A stretch of 64,000 nucleotides of DNA from Plasmopara viticola (GCA_001695595.3 MBPM02000020.1:806001-870000); one strand, 5' to 3'; positions 11,832 through 24,968 are shown, counted from the first letter of the stretch. Notes: generated by a model from the sequence alone, not told the origin. Translations and numbers: made by a program.

Positions 11832-12386
11832 CTATAAGACCAAGCCTTCGGTGGCCGGTCGGGCCTCGTCGTCTTTGCCACCACCCTGTGCTGCTTGTAA
11901 GGCGTACAGCCGTCGTCTTCGAATTGCGTCCTCGTCTGCAATGCTAAATCTCGGTAATGGAGCCGTCATTCCGTTCCGTCCAGCACCCAACATTGCAGTC
12001 GGGACACGTTCTGAAGTACTGGTCCAACGAGGCATTGGCACGGGTGCGACCATCGCCGCACGAGTGGGTGCCTCTCGAGTCACAAAGCTTGTCTCCTCCA
12101 TTGACTCTTCCAGCGCTCGCATCCAGAGCGAACTGCCACCATCAGGAGCACCGCCATCGACGCCACCTCGGCGTCCAAAACGGCCACGTTGGTAGTCCCG
12201 CAACGGAGGCATTTTTTCCAAAAAATGGAGATCAGCCGAGACCATGGCACGCTTGCGACGCGGCTGGTCGTCGTGCTGGCTGTCTGCGAGTCCAGGTGAG
12301 TGTGCATACCCAGCCAAGTGATCGTCGCCACTTGCGTGCTTGGTATTCACTCGTGCGCGCTTAGTAGCTCTTGCGCGAAGCGCCAT
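11832..12386 (-). CDS. Small basic hypothetical protein
   Basis: 184-residue frame from ATG at 12386 (an upstream in-frame TTG is not needed) to TAG at 11832. The N terminus is strongly basic (ALRARATKRARVNTKH and QPRRKRAM), like a nuclear localisation signal. The middle contains LRDYQRGRFGRRGG (RGG-like) and the C-terminal third an acidic/basic helix (IADEDAIRRRRLYALQAAQ). No catalytic domain is recognised. Codon use resembles the neighbouring genes and no stop interrupts it, so it is probably real. It lies tail-to-tail with EXO1. An RNA- or DNA-associated role is only a guess from composition. Confidence 0.55.
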   Translation of the reverse strand: MALRARATKRARVNTKHASGDDHLAGYAHSPGLADSQHDDQPRRKRAMVSADLHFLEKMPPLRDYQRGRFGRRGGVDGGAPDGGSSLWMRALEESMEETSFVTREAPTRAAMVAPVPMPRWTSTSERVPTAMLGAGRNGMTAPLPRFSIADEDAIRRRRLYALQAAQGGGKDDEARPATEGLVL

Positions 12387-15300
12387 GTCTGGCAAATCTA
12401 ATTCGATTCGACCAGCTCTCAGTCAGTCGGTGGTTTGCCGAATGGTTTCAAGCAGTGGAGCAAGAAACTGGGCGTCGCTTTGCTAGGTCGTTTCGCGGCA
12501 AAGGGGAGCATAGAAAGAATCCAGACAATTGCGAGAGAGGCACTATTGCTGCGTACCACTAATATAGACCTTTTTTGTGATCCGTGGACTTTAATTCGTG
12601 GTGAAAATTTAAAAGCCTTTTCACAGCTGTAATTAAAATGGTCCCATTATTAACAAAAAAAATTCTCAGCTGCAGATCGTCCGTTTGAGCAATCTGTCGC
12701 AGGAATAGCTGTGCTTATTTAAAAGCCAATTTTAGGACAACATACACGTCACCTAGCCCTTACCATAGACATTCGTTTGGTAGTACATATAAAATACAGC
12801 ACAAGAAGACAAGAATAGTAAAAGCGCCAGAAATGTTACTGCAAAAGCTGTAGTAGTATGTAAATAGCTAGTACGCCAGAAATGTTACTGCAAAAGCTGT
12901 AGTAGTATGTAAAAGCTTACTTAGACCAATGTAGTGGCTCAGAAGCGATCATTTGCAAAAAATAACATGAGTTTATATATTTGACAGTGTCAGAGAATCT
13001 GGGTTGTACGTAAATACCAGATCTTGATCGGTGACTTTAGCGAAAAGTTGCTCTGCTGGGCGTGAATTACCGTAACAAACTCATACCATTTGATTGGTTA
13101 GGAAACTAAACATCTTTGAAAGTCTAGCTATGGAATCTACACTAATTGCCTATAAAAATGTTCCAAGAGATAGCCAAGCCTGTTGCGTAGTGACCCGCTA
13201 CCAGGACAACAGGCAGAAAGAGTACGACCACTGGTAGCGACAAGACTCGAAGGAAATAGATTAGGTAGCAAATGTGCTTATAAAATTTTAGAAGTAAAGA
13301 GCAACGACTTAAGACATATGATTTTGCAAACATTCACCATTGGTGACGTACTTCGTATTAGTGGGCCTGCCCATGCACGTATGCCAGTAGGCTAAACTCT
13401 CGTCGAATGTGTCCGCACCATTGGCAAGGTTATCGGTGTAATGACGCTGCTGAGAATTTGTTCGTTTGAATTTTGCGCCAAACCTATTGAAGGACTCGGC
13501 AGGCAATACGAGTTTTGAGGCCTTTGTTGACCTCGTAAGGATTAATTGGGCTGTGTTGGACACGGTCGGTGGTGTTAAAATTGTGCACTCGCGCCGTTGG
13601 ACGATAACTTTTCTGAGAGTCGAATCTCTTGAACCAAGACCCTCGCTATACGGTCTCTTTTATATAAAGATAATCAGGAAGCTCAGCATAAGCTGGACGT
13701 GGTCTCAGGGAACCAATCTCGTACTGAAGGTCGGGTAGAACGAAATTATTTCGTCATCGACAACTCACAGCTCAGTGTGGACAAAAGTACGCGAAGGCAC
13801 CAAAATTGCATGCTCATACCCACTGAATTGTATTAAGCAATGCTGTTTATGTCTCACAGGGTACACGTCGAATCAATTATATAAGATAAGGGGCATTTGC
13901 TTTCAATTAGCGCATCTTAATACAGCTTGAGCAAGCACACAGATAAGAACGAGTGTGTCCGTATCGTCTACGAATGTCAATCGTATACGCTAAGCCACAT
14001 GTGGCTTAGATTTAAATTGGAATAATGGAGTGCGAGCGGATTCAGTCGTAGAGACAGCAGTAATTGACTTTGCTAGTAAATTTTGAATACCGAATCTATT
14101 AAAAATCAGCAGAATGTCTTCTGTCAGCAATCCTCTTGGGTATCTTGGCCTCCGGTCGATTCGTCGTGTACAAGTTTAAAGACGACAATTTCTTTGTACA
14201 CAAAGTCTTCAACTTGCTAACGCAATGTTGGAGGACTGATATCAGCAAACCATTCGCCTACACTCTTTCAACAAGTCTAGAGTATAACTCTGGGAGCGTT
14301 AGTGCTGAAGCATACTCAGGCACAGGAATATGAGGTCGACCGCAAAGAGCATTATTGAGTACAAAGTGCCACAACCTTATTCTAGAAGAAGAAGTTAAGC
14401 AAAATACTCGCAGCCAATACAGCTGGGCGCTCGAGGCTCTAGATCTGAATGAACAGGGCCCGAAAGTCTTGTATCAACGGTACGCAGTGCATTTTCGACT
14501 CATGTATACCAATATAACGGCTCGCCATCGCAAAAAGACGCGGTCTCCAGACGCTGACTGCGAGAAGCATGATAACGAAAATTAAAAAGTGCGATGCATG
14601 ATGATTGACCACCGCCCTCCTTCACGCCTCCTCAATATGGAAAGCGAGCTTCATTATCACGTAGAGAGCATTCTGGCCACACCCAATACCACTTTAGGTC
14701 GTCTACATGGATCTCTTTGAGTTTGAGAAGTCATTACGGCAAATTGTCCGACGCTTTTGATTACAATTTCCAGCATCTTTGCCAAGACCACCCGTCTCTA
14801 TTAGGGGTATAAGTACGGGGCCCACAAGCAGATGTTATTATAAGAACCTCTTATAGTATGTTTATTATGTGAATTAAGATCGAAGACTAACTTTTCAAAG
14901 GATCGCCAACGAAAGGTAATGCTGCGGACATTAGGTCGTAAAACAAAGTAAACTTATTGGTACCGCCATCGACGAAAAATCACAGATTGGCTATGTGCGG
15001 AAGTCGAAGCTTCTGCATTCATCACCGACTCGTTTTGGTCAAAATCTGAACAAAAAGAGGCGGTTGATTCATTCTTGTGTTTGGCCAAATTGGCTGACGG
15101 TTCCTGAGCAAAAAAAATATCCCAAGATAGAACATTCGTCGTTTGATATGCCAGGCTGCACATTGTATAGGGCACTGAATTTGGCGGATCGATTAAAAAA
15201 ATCCAAATTTTGAGAGTCGGATATATGGTATTGACATGTTACGGGGGTGAGGTATTTTGGCAAATGGGCCGTCACTCGGCTTAGCGGCCTTAAAACGGAC

Positions 15301-18300
15301 GCAAATCTGTTTTACCATTACGAGTTTCTTTCTCCAAACCTAATTTAATAATTTATCTTTTTGGAGATCAATTATACAGTTCACGGACACCTATTAGTTC
15401 ATTGCCCTCATCAAGAGTTTTTCTTCGAGGCTGAGAAGAGTAAACTTGTCGGCTACTCTAAAAATAGCCATGAAATTCGAGCAGACCTCGAAAAGAAAAA
15501 GCCTTTTTTGGCGCGGACTACACCACAGTCTCGAAAATTTTTCAAGCGATTACAGAAGCCTGGTGCTATGAGAGTCTCATGAAGGCATAGTTTGATTTAA
15601 TAAAAGGATGCCGATTTGTTTTAGGAGGGCCAGCATCGGGAATACTTCTTGTATTTCTTTTGGTTGGCGTTCGTAGTAGCAAATTATCTTTATTAGCAAA
15701 TAAAGTGGTTGGACCAAGGGTGCACCAGCACAATCTCATTTGTGAGCGATATTACTAGAGATATCATATAAGGTTACTGGATATATCATGCAATATCTCT
15801 GGTATTTTGTTGCGTATGATTTCACGTACTGTTTCCTCATTCGGGCTTAATTTGGTGCTATAGTTGTAGGAAATTGGTTTGCCGGGCCAGCTCTTCTGCT
15901 TGATTGCATTAGGTATGAGCATTTCCAATCTCTGTCAAGTTTTAATAGAGCTACTCACTTAATGGGAAGAATTTCTTTGCGTGTCGCAGAATGTGCGATT
16001 GGCATCAAAGCTGTACGCGAAGAAGCAGAAACTAGGTCTGTTAATATTGCGGTAAACAAGCGAAAATTTCATACTCGGGAAAGAGCAGAGCATCGCGTTG
16101 TCCGCTATTTCTTGGCTTATTTCATCGCTGGCATATAAAAGCCTACTATTGCTAAGCACGCTTTGGGAGCACTAACAAACTTCTGCTGAGCGGACAATCA
16201 CTTTTCAGCATTAGCATCTGTATACCACTTCGAAGTAAATTCATGTATAAGGGAATCTGGCATCGTACCGTCTAGCTCGGGCCCCGATGCAAGTGGTTTT
16301 ATAAACGAAGAGGAAATGCATTTTTTTATAACTGTCCATAATTAATTTACCAGCGAGTAATATGTTATAATTCGGCTGCGTATTCGTTAGAAATTTTACC
16401 GTGCGATCTTCTCAATTTGGCCTTTTACGTCAAAATACATCTAGAAAATTACCTACTTTCAAAGTCCTCAGTCATATATTTTTCCACATTCTAGGAAAAT
16501 TGTCGCGCATTTAACTTGACTGTCGCCTAGCACATAAGCCAGTCCAAACCTTTTAACAGCCTCTTTTAGTTTGATAAATAGGTTTCACATAGTACATTAA
16601 AAGCAATCACGTTTCCATCTACAGAAAAATCACCTAGGCTACCACCTAAGGCACCTAATTTTTTATCCACAAGCGTTTGCAGCTATAAACGGCTCCAATT
16701 GAACATTAAGTCTGCCTTTTTGTGCAGAGTCATTGATGCAGAATTTTTTTTAGCAACGTCAACGAATTAGTCATTTAAGATTTAGGCTACAGTACGAAAA
16801 GATGAAAACATCCTGTTACAAATCAAAAGTAGGTGGCAGAATCAGATACAAGGCAAATTGTCGAATGTGGTTCTGGACGCAAGAAGCTCCCGTGCTTGTT
16901 CATCAAGCATAATGACGCAAATTCTATAATAGCGCCAGATTTCTGTCGATGATGCCATTATGCTAGGCAATGAGCGGCAGCAAAAGATGTGCTGATTGCT
17001 TTGGAGATCGGATGCGAGAAAAATTGGCCTGATTTTGTTCTGTCTGGAAGGATAAAGTTGGATCAGGCAAACCACATTTTAATCTTTTTGAGTGCCACAA
17101 AATGAAAAAGGGTTCGAAGCCACTTAGACTCTGCAACGACGGAAGTTTTAAAACAAGAACCAAATTCGGGCCTAGACACGTCAGTGAAAAAAGTCATTGG
17201 CGAGAACCCCTTCAAAGAAGTGGTCTTCGACGCTGTGTTGCATTTAGCCATCTAAATGTTTTACCGCTAGCGTACATACACGTCCCTTCCCCAAAAAGTA
17301 TAGGCTGGTATTACTTAAACCGTAAATGTTCTGACTAAGACTTAACGTTACGGCTTGTTGCATTACCAAGATAACTTGTAAAGTGATAGTTGCTATGTAT
17401 GATGACATAAATGGCTGCATTTTTTCACACTAATTTTAGTAATGCGATGTGTCTATACCTTGAGCTATCGTATTTTTAAGGAGAGCAACAAAGCAATGTT
17501 TTAGTGAACTAGTCCGCGATCATCGCACAATTCAAAGCTTGTTGCGAGAACATTAAGTTGCTTCACCAAAATCGTTTTGAAAAGACTCTGCGTGAAAAGC
17601 AAGCTCTTTTTATGCCCATAAACAAAGACAACATTACATGCTTTGCACAAGTCTAGTGCGGTGACACCACTACTTACTACGTTTCTCGACATCAAAATCC
17701 ATTAAAACCTGGCCTACGACTTTAGTATGGTCAAGCATCATTCAATATAGCCTTTTGCTACACTTGCTACATTCTCGCGCGGTCCAGAATTTCCCCCGAA
17801 AGCAAACATATAATCATATAATCGTAAGCAAAAGCGGGAACGCTGCGCTGAGAGAAATTGACGCATATGTGTTATCATGCCAATGTTTAGCGTATTTAAC
17901 TGCCTCCATAAATCAGGACTCCGAGCTTTCAACGTACCATAGGGTTTATGGCCTCCATCGACAGGCTAGTGAGCTTACTGCCAGAGAGACTAGGTAATAG
18001 AATATAGCTGAGCCTTTACCGAGGTGAAGCTTTTTCTACCATATTCGGTCATTTGTATTCTTCTTCACAGCCATCCTTCTCACGTTGCAGCAATGTGCTC
18101 GACTAACTAAGTACCTCTTCCACCAAGCGATCATTTGCCAAATACATTGAGTTGATTGCTAGTTTTCTCCTTAACAGGTAGTAATATATTTTTGGCGAGT
18201 CGAACTACGACGAAACAGTTTCTTTTTTAAAGTAAATGCCTACTGAGTAAGTTTCTCTATGTATCACGATATATTTAGGATTTATCTCCATCTAAAGGAG

Positions 18301-19588
18301 CTTACACGATTTTTTTTATGAAAAAACTTCTTTCCTTTCTACGTGTGCGCCACAAATGGCGGAAACGACCAGCGATCCATCTCTTTCTCGTCGCTACTTG
18401 GGGTGCAGGGATTGTTAAAAGTAGTTGAACATCATGATTTGTCCAGTCTATCGTATTATCGTCGGGTCCGTTACTGAGCCGGCCAACAAAAATAATGCAA
18501 TTTGTCAACTTCTTAGGCAGTGCTCACTACGGCAACCTCATTTAGCGCCGCTGTGTCGCATCCTACTACCCGTCGATCTCATAAATATAGCTTCAGTACA
18601 ACCCTGCATTAAGCACCTGTATGAATTGTCGAACAAATTAAATGTCGTCTTCAAATATTTAGATTGAGCGATCGGTTGCGCGAGCTGCAACGTGATGAGA
18701 GCAATGATTAGTGAGTCATTTTGCAACCGCCTCAATAGCTACGTCAGAACTATAACGTTTATGACAAAGATTTACGTGACACAAGAGGTTGTACTTGAGT
18801 TGCGAGTTTATCGTATGGGCTCGCGGCCCTTTGTAGTCTTATTGGACCCCGCATTTTGCGGACAACGATAAGTACGCTTCACTTGTAAAGAAGAGTATGG
18901 CGGTCAATCTTAGCTATATGTAGTATTCGCGTGAAGTACGTGCTTGACAATGATTGCCAACCCTCTTTTACGCATTACAGGACCATGTGTTGGTCCGTGT
19001 CAGACGAGTCAAATTGTCAGTCTTTTAAGATACCAGTAAAGATCTTTAATTGCTAATCCTTATCTCCGACAAATAGACCAATGCCGTGTGATTAATTTTT
19101 TTAGGCTGCATTGTTGTATGTGATCAAAAGACCTCGTCTATTATAGGGCTACCACGGCAGATCCACCTAAAAATCGGTATTCTTTTGCGGCGAGAGGGAT
19201 TTAGCAAACAAGATCAAACATCGTAATATCGGACGTTTTACATTGCTGAAACTTAAAAAAACATTGTATATCATTGATGCATTGGACACAATGTCGACGT
19301 ACTCAGCATTTATAAAAGTTGCTTAGGAGGTCTCAAAGTTGTGTGCATTAATTTCTCAACAACAAATAAATCAGAAGATTTTACAAAAGATGGCGCTGAT
19401 GAACTGATTAGAAGATTAAATATTCTTAGAAGGAATAAAAATTAGTATTTAAGTTATTTTATCAATATTTCAAAAATACAATTTATTAAATTAGCAATTT
19501 TTTAAAGAAATGGTATCAGAAGACTTATTAGTCTAATTTTAATTAAATCTCATCATTAAAAACAACATGTGATTTATACAAAAATTTA
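12387..19588. other. Long gene-poor tract
   Basis: About 7 kb of AT-rich DNA with only short frames (at most about 90 codons), mostly without ATG or domain. Frames at 13183-13738 (+) and 13309-13563 (-) have coding-like stretches but overlap on opposite strands and match nothing recognised. One tandem duplication lies at 12825-12913. Best read as old, decayed mobile DNA. Confidence 0.5.
12825..12913. repeat. Tandem duplication, 49 bp period, two copies
   Basis: The stretch beginning cgccagaaatgttactgcaa at 12825 recurs at 12874 and is identical for about 40 bases, through gctgtagtagtatgtaaa. Both copies lie in the gene-poor tract. Confidence 0.85.
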
Positions 19589-20383
19589 GAGAGCCGGTAT
19601 CGACAAACCCCCTCCTTGGTGTCGCCACACATACCCAAGTATACGCCACAATTTTTTCAAATAAGCGCCACACCCAGAGAAGCTCGAGTTTGCATGGCTT
19701 CCTTCTGGATGTTCTCCATCTGTTCGCTCAGTGTTTGATCTTGCTGTCGCACGATCCGTGCCTTGTCAGCTTTAAGTGTGGCTACCATCTTCGCCTGCTC
19801 TCTTTCTCGCTTCAATGCATTGCGTTCCAGCTCTGTCACTTTGTCGAGCTGTTGCTTCTCACGTGTTAACGCTGCCGTCTCTTGTTGAGACAATTTCAAC
19901 TTGAGCTCATTGACTTTTATTTTTCGAAAGTTGCTTTCCTAGTCGTCTCGGTAAGCGCATCTCGTTCGCTTTCCAAAGCACTCGTGGCAGTCATCGGTTT
20001 TTTGTCAAGCTGCGCCATTGCTGCTTTCGAAGGTGACAGCGAAGATGGTGCAGTCTGAGGTGGTACATCATGGACTCGACGACTCCCGACGTTTATCGCT
20101 GTAGAATCCGACCACTTGGACTTGACCTTTGTATCAGTTGATGCAAATTTGCTTCTTGTACTTAGCTTCATTGCATTTGTAGCAAGATTTGATGGAGGGT
20201 CATATGACGATCGTTAGGAAGCCGATTGTGATATAGCGTACCGTCTTCTGTCTCTCCTTGTTCCCAGTCTGGTGGGAGCTCAGCTAGTATTGCCTCTTGC
20301 ACAAGAGGAAGCAAGAGAATTTGTGGCCTTTACCTGGGGGGATGTCGCGATAGCTAGGAGGGTGTGTGTCGATACCGGCTCTC
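19589..20383 (-). mobile_element. TIR DNA transposon, 795 bp, non-autonomous, with coiled-coil frame
   Basis: The ends are inverted repeats. The left end starts GAGAGCCGGTATCGACAAAC. The right end, read on the complementary strand, starts GAGAGCCGGTATCGACACAC. Similarity continues about 40 bp (CCCTCCT, then TCGC). The element is flanked by near-identical 8 bp sequences, aaaattta (19581-19588) and aaaatata (20384-20391), consistent with an 8 bp target duplication as made by hAT-like elements. Inside, on the minus strand, a broken reading frame encodes Ser/Thr-rich and then coiled-coil sequence. No transposase motif is visible, so superfamily assignment is tentative. Confidence 0.75.
19657..20171 (-). 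pseudogene. Coiled-coil reading frame inside the TIR element, frameshifted
   Basis: It starts at ATG 20171 and reads 84 codons (MKLSTRSKFASTDTKVKSKW, then Ser/Pro-rich text, then SALESERDALTETTRKATF). It shifts frame near 19910 and continues for about 80 codons as a heptad-rich coil (TREKQQLDKVTELERNALK, then MENIQKEAMQTRASLGVAL). The element boundaries enclose it, so it is cargo or a second ORF of the transposon family. Function unknown. Confidence 0.55.
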
Positions 20384-21045
20384 AAAATATATTGTAATAT
20401 TTACGCAACATAACCAAAAACATTAGCCGATAGGATGAGGAAGAATAGCAATTTAGCGATGCAATTCAAACATTCCGTGCTAAGCGCAGCTCTTGATCTA
20501 GATTCTGATGCTGTGTGACACATGGCCAAACTATGCAAATCCTCTCCGGGGGTCACCCGAAAAAAGCCGCAGAACACAAACCGCAAACATTTGGTCGTTA
20601 AGGAGTCGCTATTTCAAAGAGGGAGTGATCGTCTCTGGCTTCTTTTGGCAGCTTCACTTCCATGTGAAGTGTGTATTGACGCGGAGGCGCTTTTCCACAC
20701 GCCATGAGGTTCGTGTAATGTAGCGCAGTTATATTGCATTACATACATCGTGGGGCCGTTGAACTGACCCCAAAACGAGATTTTAGAAGCCGTCGCCATT
20801 TAGATTTAGAAGTATTGAAGTAGCTCGCGACTGTTTGGTCACTCGTTTGGGCACGGTGAGTTTGTCCGCATACTAGCACTTGATCGTGACTTCTACGCGC
20901 CCAGCTTGGCATCGTGCCGGAGTCCGAGGTGCGTTACCGCCGATTCACCATGTAAGCAATGCGCACTTTAAGCATGCACACTTAAAGCAATCCGTCTGGT
21001 GTGGTTGCAATTCGAGTTGTACCCCTCTGGAGATGATTAAGTTTC
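20384..21045. other. Spacer between transposons; no 3' LTR recognised
   Basis: This should hold the 3' LTR of the Copia element to the right. None of its LTR landmarks (tgttgataag end, TGACGTCA array) is seen here. No gene recognised. Confidence 0.45.
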
Positions 21046-24000
21046 TTACGATTTCTTGCTCTCTTGAGTGTTTAAGCATACTTGTCCTTGATTGGTTAGA
21101 AGCAAATTTTCTTTAAATGTAGAAGAACCAACAGTTGAAGTATTGCAGTATATATTTACCGCTACAAGACTTGTATAATTTGTGATCTGAAAGTCCCTTG
21201 TTGTTTCAAGATAACGAAGTACGCGAATCGCGGCCTTCCAATGCTGCTGACCTGGATTCTTCAGGAAACGCGACAGCTGTGTGACCACATATGCGATATC
21301 GGGACGCGTTCAGGTCGTAATGTATGAAAAACATCCGATCAGCAACCTATACGGCTTCGACCGCATTTCTTCTCTTTCATAGTTCGTCGTTGGCGATTGG
21401 ATCTTCGATAACTTCAGACCTGATTTGCTTGGATAAATCACTGCCTTCGCATCTTGCTGGTTGACCCTATTCACCAAGCTGTCAATGTATCGTGTTTGTC
21501 GAATCATGAGTGTGCTGCTGTTGCGATCATGGTCAATCTCCAATCCAAGAATAAATTTGGCCTTGCCTAAATATTTCATCTTGAACGAGTTCTTGAGTGT
21601 TTCTTTAACCTCTTATATCTACTTACTCGTCTTGGCAGCAATAATCATGCCGTCAGCGCATAGACAAACGTAGACATACTTGTCGTTCTTGCCCTGCGCT
21701 GATCCGCCCCGCTACTCCGAAAACCCATTTGCAGGAAGACAGCATGGATTGTCTTGTTCCATACCCTCGCAACTTACTTTAGAATATAAATCGCCTTGCC
21801 TAGCTTGCACGTCATGATTTCAGCATTGACAATCCCGTAAGCTACTTCCATAAACGCCTCTTCCTTGAGGCCACTATTTAGGAAGGCTTAGTCGACATCC
21901 AGTTCCTCTGTCAGCTATCCATTCGCAACCATTACCCACAGCACAACCCTGATAGAGTTCATGCTTGCCACTGGCGAGTATGTCACGAAAAACTCGATAC
22001 CAAATGTCTGTTTAAAGCCCTTGAAACAAGTCGGGCCTTGTAGCGCACCACTCGTTTCGCTTATTCGCAAAATCCCATCGGCACCCGATTGCCCGGACAT
22101 TCTTCTTCTCAGGCACAAGTGTCCATGAGCCGTTCGCTGCATGGGCCTTGAGCTCTGCATTTTTTGCCTTCCGCCATTCATATGCGTCGTCGCTATTCAT
22201 CGCTTGCTGGTACGTAGTTGGGGCGTCATCCGCCTCACCAACATTAGCACCATATGCAAAAGCGGCTTCAGTGTCAAATCCATCTTCAACTATTCTAGAT
22301 CGCTTGGCATTTATTTGACCATCAATACTTTTGTGCTCCTCATCGCCACTTAAACATCCGTAAGAATAAACATAGGCTCTCTCGAGCGTCTGTTCCGTCC
22401 TGACTCCGCCTGGAACACTATACAATCTTTAGCATAAGCTTGCGGAGGAGAGTGGTAAGGAGCCAGCTCCAAGCTTTGTGCGACCAGGCTGGGAGGAGGA
22501 GTTGATGAAGTTGGTGCATTTACGCTTCTTGTTCCATCTCGACCTAACTCATTTCCGCGTCAGGAGCTTGATTCTCGACACCTTCCATTGGCACTCCTGA
22601 AGTGAATTGTCGTGATGCTTTGACATTAATCGGTGCAACATCAGCGTCCTTGGTAATGTAGGTAATCATATTTTGTTATGGAGAGTCCGTGGTATTTAAT
22701 CCGCCTACTTCACGCTCGTCAAACCGAAGGATTTGAAGAACCTTGACCCTGTAATTTTCAAAATCAAATTCACGATATCCTTTTGTGTTTTGTGCGTACC
22801 CAAGAAATAAGCACCGAAAGCCTTTGGTTTCGAATTTCTTTCTCTTAATATTGTCGATATGAGCGAATCCCTGGGATCCAAATGCACGTAGATGACCAAG
22901 TTCTGGCTTGAGCTTAAAGCCCAAATGTACGGTACGACATCTGCATTTGCCGAGTTTGTTGAACGATTGATCAGATACACCGCAGTGATTACTGCTTCCG
23001 CCCATCATTCTGGAGACATGCCCTTGTAATGAATCATGCTTCGTGGTTTTTCCATAATTGTGCGGTTCATTTGCTCTGCGATGCCACTTTATTGCAGGCT
23101 ATATGGTACCGTGCGCTGAGGCATAATACCGTTTTTGGCATAGATTTCGGCAATCTTCTTGTTCACAATCTCTGTCCCATTGTCGGATCGCAGACAACTC
23201 AAACGTTGCCCCCATTGGTTCTCGGAGAGAGCTTTAAACTCGATCCGCATTGTAATCACTTTACTTATGTTTTAATATAAGTACTCGACCACGAATCCTG
23301 AACAATCATCAACAAAGTCAGCAGATATCGTGCGCCACCCGTCGAGATTGTCTTCATCGGTCCCATCACGTCCACGAGTTCTAGAACACGTGATGTCTTT
23401 GTAAACGATCGTGACGGGACCGTCAGCTTCCCTTTCAGCCATCCTCCACACAGATGTTGAATGACCTGCTTTACCGCCAGCAGACCGCTTGTAGCAAATC
23501 GTGTCTTTATCATGCCGCTCTTTCCGGGATGTCCCGAGCAAGCGTGCCAAATCTTCCACTCACTGTCATCTAAAGCGTACTCCGCCAGTCGAGTTTTTCT
23601 TGCTCGCAGTCCAGAATGTATGCTTTCCCAACTTTCTTGCCTTTTGCTATAGCTCGGTGCGTACTCCAAATAATGCTTGGAAAACTTTTGGAATGTGGAA
23701 ACCCTCGACCATCTTGATACGCAAGCCTTCCAACCCAGTCAGCTTGACCATACCCTTGCCGGTTATAGGCAGTTTCTTTCCATTCGCGATGGTGACCTCT
23801 GGACCACCTCATAATTAAAGAGATCACTTCGATGAGGTGTCATGTGCAAAGTGGCTCCGCTGTCGATAAGCCAGTTGTCACAGTGCTTTTCACCAGCAGC
23901 AAATACAGCATCGTCTTCCTTCATTTCGTTTCGCTTCTTACAGTCCCGCTTGAAATGCTTAGCTTGGCCACACTTTAAGCACTAGCCCTTGAATCGACCA

Positions 24001-24693
24001 TTGCTCTTCCGCAGACTGCTCCCTTTGACACCATCGGATAGCCTTCCCTTGAATCGTCCCGCATTTACCTTGAACGCGCGCTCCGTAGATTCCTTCCTCT
24101 TCGGTCGCTCATTCTCCTTTAGGAGCTCCTCTTTTGTCTCAATCAATGTCACGTCGTTGGAGTTCTTCACAATTGACGAGATAATCTCATATCCTGCAGG
24201 GAGACTGCTTCAGCAGAATCACAAGTTGGTGAGCCTCGTCCAGCGGCTCTCCAAAAGTATGAAGGCTCACGATAAGGTCGTCCAAACTGTCCAGGTGCAT
24301 CGTCATCACCACACCATCAGCCATCATGAATTCATGTGAATACGAATCATCGACATTCGGATGTGCATTGTCGAGCGGTGTAGAGATCACGCTGTGTATT
24401 CCATGCCATGAAAGCTGTCGTTGTCGACCGAAAGTTATATAATGCTCAATCGCCACACCCTGAGCGATCAGCCCAAGAGCCTTCACATCGTTGAGCCCCC
24501 ACAACTCGGTTATCTCTACCTCAGGTTTGACCACCTGTACGTGCGCCAGCACACCCATCCCATCCAGCGTCATCCGCACGGCAAACTCCGAGTGGAAATA
24601 ATTTCCACTTCCCAGGAGGACTTCAGCTTTCTTGCTTGTCATTAGAGAGGCGTGTGAGGAGAGGTGCTTGAGAGTCTTGTGCGGCTGTTAACC

Positions 24694-24968
24694 TGTTGAT
24701 AAGATGTGTGCCCTAGAAGGTAGAATGTGATGTTAATTCGCTATGTGCTACTTCTAAGCCTATCCTTGTAGATCCTTCGGGAAGTTTCTTAGTGACGTCA
24801 TCTAATGACGTCAATCTAGTGAAGTCAGCCTATGACGTCATGACCTTACCGTAATCATGTCCGTAATCCTGTTCGTTATCCTGTGTCGTCATCGGCCTAT
24901 TCCACAAGCATTCAGCGGTGTAATATAAACAAAGTGTGTGCGATAAGCAAAACCACTACTTTTCAACG
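24694..24968 (-). repeat. Putative 5' LTR of the Copia element
   Basis: On the element's sense strand the sequence just before gag reads ATCAACA followed by GGTTAACAGC, resembling a Copia LTR end (CAACA) next to a tRNA primer-binding site. The other end, near 24968, reads GTTGAAAAG, close to the TGTTG start expected. That gives about 275 bp. The outer boundary is inferred; there is no second LTR to compare with. Confidence 0.5.
24793..24840. promoter_or_regulatory. Array of CRE-like TGACGTCA palindromes in the LTR
   Basis: TGACGTCA occurs at 24793-24800, 24806-24813 and 24833-24840, with a one-base variant TGAAGTCA at 24820-24827. Spacing is 13, 14 and 13 bp. The octamer is the palindromic CRE/ATF bZIP site. 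Position inside a retrotransposon LTR suggests an enhancer array; binding in this organism is inference. Confidence 0.6.

Larger units (their letters stand above)
21046..24968 (-). mobile_element. Degraded Ty1/Copia LTR retrotransposon
   Basis: Read from right to left, the order is LTR, gag, protease, integrase, reverse transcriptase, RNase H, as in Copia. Landmarks: gag from ATG 24642; zinc knuckle CLKCGQAKHFKRDC (CX2CX4HX4C) near 23945-23985; protease motif DSGAT near 23860; pre-integrase region WKIWHACSGHPGKSGMIK near 23560; integrase C-terminal part GFRCLFLGYAQNTKGYREF near 22800; RT text from about 22350 to 21300 with EIDHDRNSSTLMIRQTRYI; and [18 protein letters not shown] near 21290. 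Frameshifts and stops occur throughout. The 3' LTR is missing, so the copy is dead and truncated. Confidence 0.88.

Noticed and set aside
20384..21045. 3' LTR of the Copia element
   Set aside because: None of the LTR landmarks found at 24694-24968 could be located here.
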